Below, in pieces: positions 14,504-15,641 of a stretch of 15,641 nucleotides of DNA; the first letter of the stretch is position 1; every line of letters starts with the position of its first letter. Origin of the DNA: Thermoproteota archaeon (lineage in GTDB: Archaea > Thermoproteota > Methanomethylicia > Nezhaarchaeales > WYZ-LMO8); contig JAAOZJ010000076.1 in assembly GCA_011605835.1 (NCBI GenBank), positions 1-15,641 on the forward strand, in the 5' to 3' direction. Made by a program: the position numbers and the translations under genes. The notes below the pieces were generated by a model, which ran no database searches, had not been told where the DNA came from, and saw only the letters and a program-made list of their open reading frames with translations.

Positions 14504-14514
14504 GGCTTAAAGCC
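14504..14514 (-). promoter_or_regulatory. TATA box of the ferredoxin-aldehyde oxidoreductase operon
   Basis: The minus strand reads GGCTTTAAGCC after a purine-rich GGAAAA stretch. Transcription would start near 14483, about 24 nt before the ATG at 14459. Confidence 0.5.
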
Positions 14515-14540
14515 TTTTCCCCAGCGTTTGAGAGCGATAT

Positions 14541-14550
14541 CGTTAATAGC
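14541..14550 (+). promoter_or_regulatory. TATA-like box of the gatCA operon
   Basis: CGTTAATAGC on the plus strand would start transcription near 14570-14573, leaving almost no leader before the ATG at 14579. It sits in the 119-nt gap shared with the divergent ferredoxin gene. Confidence 0.4.
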
Positions 14551-14578
14551 TAGCCCATCGCTCTTGAAGTGAAGGACT

Positions 14579-14884
14579 ATGGAGGAGGGCGGCAAGATAA
14601 CGATTACGCCTGAGCTCCTCGACCATCTGTGCGAGCTCGCCAAGCTTAAGCTGACCGAGAGCGAGAAGAAAGCCTTCTTGCGGGACCTCAACAGGATATT
14701 GGAGTACTTCAGCGTCATAGACGAGGTGGAGGTAGGCGACGTCGAGCCGGCCTTCCACGTCCTAGGCCTCTCGAACGTGATGAGGGAGGACGAGGTCAGC
14801 GAGGAGCGCTTGGCGCAGGAGGAGGCCTTGGCGAACGCACCCCACAAGGAGGAGGGCTACATCAAGGCCCCCAGGATGGTGTAG
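14579..14884 (+). CDS. gatC: Aspartyl/glutamyl-tRNA amidotransferase subunit C
   Basis: The small subunit of GatCAB, the tRNA-dependent amidotransferase that turns Asp-tRNA-Asn (and, in bacteria, Glu-tRNA-Gln) into the amide form; subunit C wraps and stabilises subunit A. It has 101 residues, the usual length. The N-terminal part ITPELLDHLCELAKLKLTESE, the middle LNRILEYFSVIDEVEVGDVEP and the C-terminal part with REDEV and NAP(H)KEEGYIKAPRMV are all GatC hallmarks. It is followed directly by gatA. In crenarchaea, which usually also have GatDE for Gln, this complex most likely serves Asn-tRNA formation. Confidence 0.95.
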   Translation: MEEGGKITITPELLDHLCELAKLKLTESEKKAFLRDLNRILEYFSVIDEVEVGDVEPAFHVLGLSNVMREDEVSEERLAQEEALANAPHKEEGYIKAPRMV

Positions 14885-14887
14885 GTC

Positions 14888-15641
14888 TTGGACGTGCTAT
14901 CGCTGTCGGCGAGGCGGATAGCGGAGCTCGTCTCTAGTGGGGCCCTGAGCCCCGTGGACGTGGTGGAGGCCTACTTGGGGAGGGCGAAGAGGCTCAACCC
15001 CAAGATAAATGCCTTCATAACAATAGCCGAGGAGCATGCGATGAGAAGCGCCGAAGAGCTCGAGAGGTCCTTGAAGAAGGGATTCAGAGGCAAGCTCGTC
15101 GGCGTCCCCATAGCGGTCAAGGACGTCATATCGACTAAGGGGATAGAGACCACGTGCGCCTCCAAGATATTGAAGGGCTACGTGCCCCCCTACGACGCCA
15201 CAGTGATAAGGAGGCTCAAGGCCGAGGGGGCCATAGTCATCGGCAAGACGAACATGGACGAGTTCGCCATGGGCTCCTCGACAGAGCTAAGCGCCTTCGG
15301 CCCCACGAGGAACCCGTGGAGCTTAGACAGGGTCGCCGGAGGCTCGTCCGGCGGGAGCGGGGCGGCCGTGGCTGCGAGGATGGCTCCGGTAGCGCTGGGC
15401 TCGGACACCGGGGGCTCGATAAGGTGCCCGGCGGCCTTCTGCAACGTGGTGGGCCTGAAGCCCACCTACGGGACCGTCAGCAGGTACGGCTTGATATCCT
15501 ACGCCTGTAGCCTCGAGCAAATAGGCCCGATGACGGTGGACGTCGAGGACTGCGCGCTGTTGATAGAGGTCATGAGCGGTAGGGACGGCTTCGACTCTAC
15601 CATGATAGACTACAAGTTCGAGTGGAGGCCCAGCGACGTTA
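14888..15641 (+). CDS. gatA: Aspartyl/glutamyl-tRNA amidotransferase subunit A, partial (right edge)
   Basis: The glutaminase subunit of GatCAB, an amidase-signature enzyme that releases ammonia from glutamine for transfer on the aminoacyl-tRNA. The first 251 residues are present. The Ser-cisSer-Lys triad is complete: Lys78 in GVPIAVKDV, the cis-Ser near 153 in AGGSSGGSGAA, and Ser177 in GSDTGGSIR. The TTG at 14888 lies 3 nt after the gatC stop, in the same frame, and gives catalytic residue numbers within one of the well-known bacterial enzyme, which supports it; a GTG at 14894 is the alternative. It is translated with gatC. The rest of the gene, and presumably gatB, lies beyond the window. 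Confidence 0.95.
   Translation, partial: MDVLSLSARRIAELVSSGALSPVDVVEAYLGRAKRLNPKINAFITIAEEHAMRSAEELERSLKKGFRGKLVGVPIAVKDVISTKGIETTCASKILKGYVPPYDATVIRRLKAEGAIVIGKTNMDEFAMGSSTELSAFGPTRNPWSLDRVAGGSSGGSGAAVAARMAPVALGSDTGGSIRCPAAFCNVVGLKPTYGTVSRYGLISYACSLEQIGPMTVDVEDCALLIEVMSGRDGFDSTMIDYKFEWRPSDV

Overview
The window looks like a piece of a hyperthermophilic archaeal chromosome, most likely a crenarchaeote (Thermoprotei). The evidence is archaeal or crenarchaeal-type genes (XPD-family helicase, alpha2 glycyl-tRNA synthetase, HMG-CoA synthase/thiolase/DUF35 trio, GatCA, tungsten aldehyde:ferredoxin oxidoreductase), TATA-box-like promoters about 25 nt before gene starts, strong use of AGG for Arg and ATA for Ile, and tightly packed genes. 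I do not name a species. No CRISPR array, insertion sequence, rRNA or tRNA gene was seen.

Layout. 1-449 (-): 5' part of an Nramp-like membrane transporter running off the left edge. 634-1992 (-): alpha-D-phosphohexomutase, diverging from 2060-4015 (+), an Fe-S XPD/Rad3 helicase, across a 67-nt shared promoter. 4189-5106 is lower in GC: a four-helix membrane protein with a polyproline tail (-), a perfect 8-4-8 inverted repeat, a 51-residue coiled-coil protein (-), and about 275 nt without a convincing gene. 5107-6114 (+): predicted nucleotidyltransferase, converging with an 8-nt overlap on 6107-6382 (-), a small double-psi-beta-barrel protein that follows glycyl-tRNA synthetase (6436-8169, -). 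8239-9246 (-): metallo-beta-lactamase nuclease-like protein. 9362-11993 (-): overlapping operon HMG-CoA synthase > thiolase-like protein > DUF35 Zn-ribbon/OB protein. 12177-14459 (-): four-cluster ferredoxin > tungsten aldehyde oxidoreductase. 14579 to the right edge (+): gatC-gatA, divergent from the ferredoxin gene.

How the genes work together. The HMG-CoA synthase trio resembles the complex that starts the mevalonate route to archaeal lipids, and the synthase keeps its catalytic Cys, Glu and His. Its thiolase partner, however, has lost the nucleophilic Cys (Gly90), the HDAF-type His (Tyr289) and the GHP His (Ala339). Either acetoacetyl-CoA comes from another thiolase or the trio does different chemistry; this is the most interesting signal in the window. 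The ferredoxin/aldehyde oxidoreductase pair forms an electron-transfer module. GatCA and GlyRS serve tRNA charging, the XPD helicase DNA repair or processing, and the MBL protein probably nucleic-acid processing.
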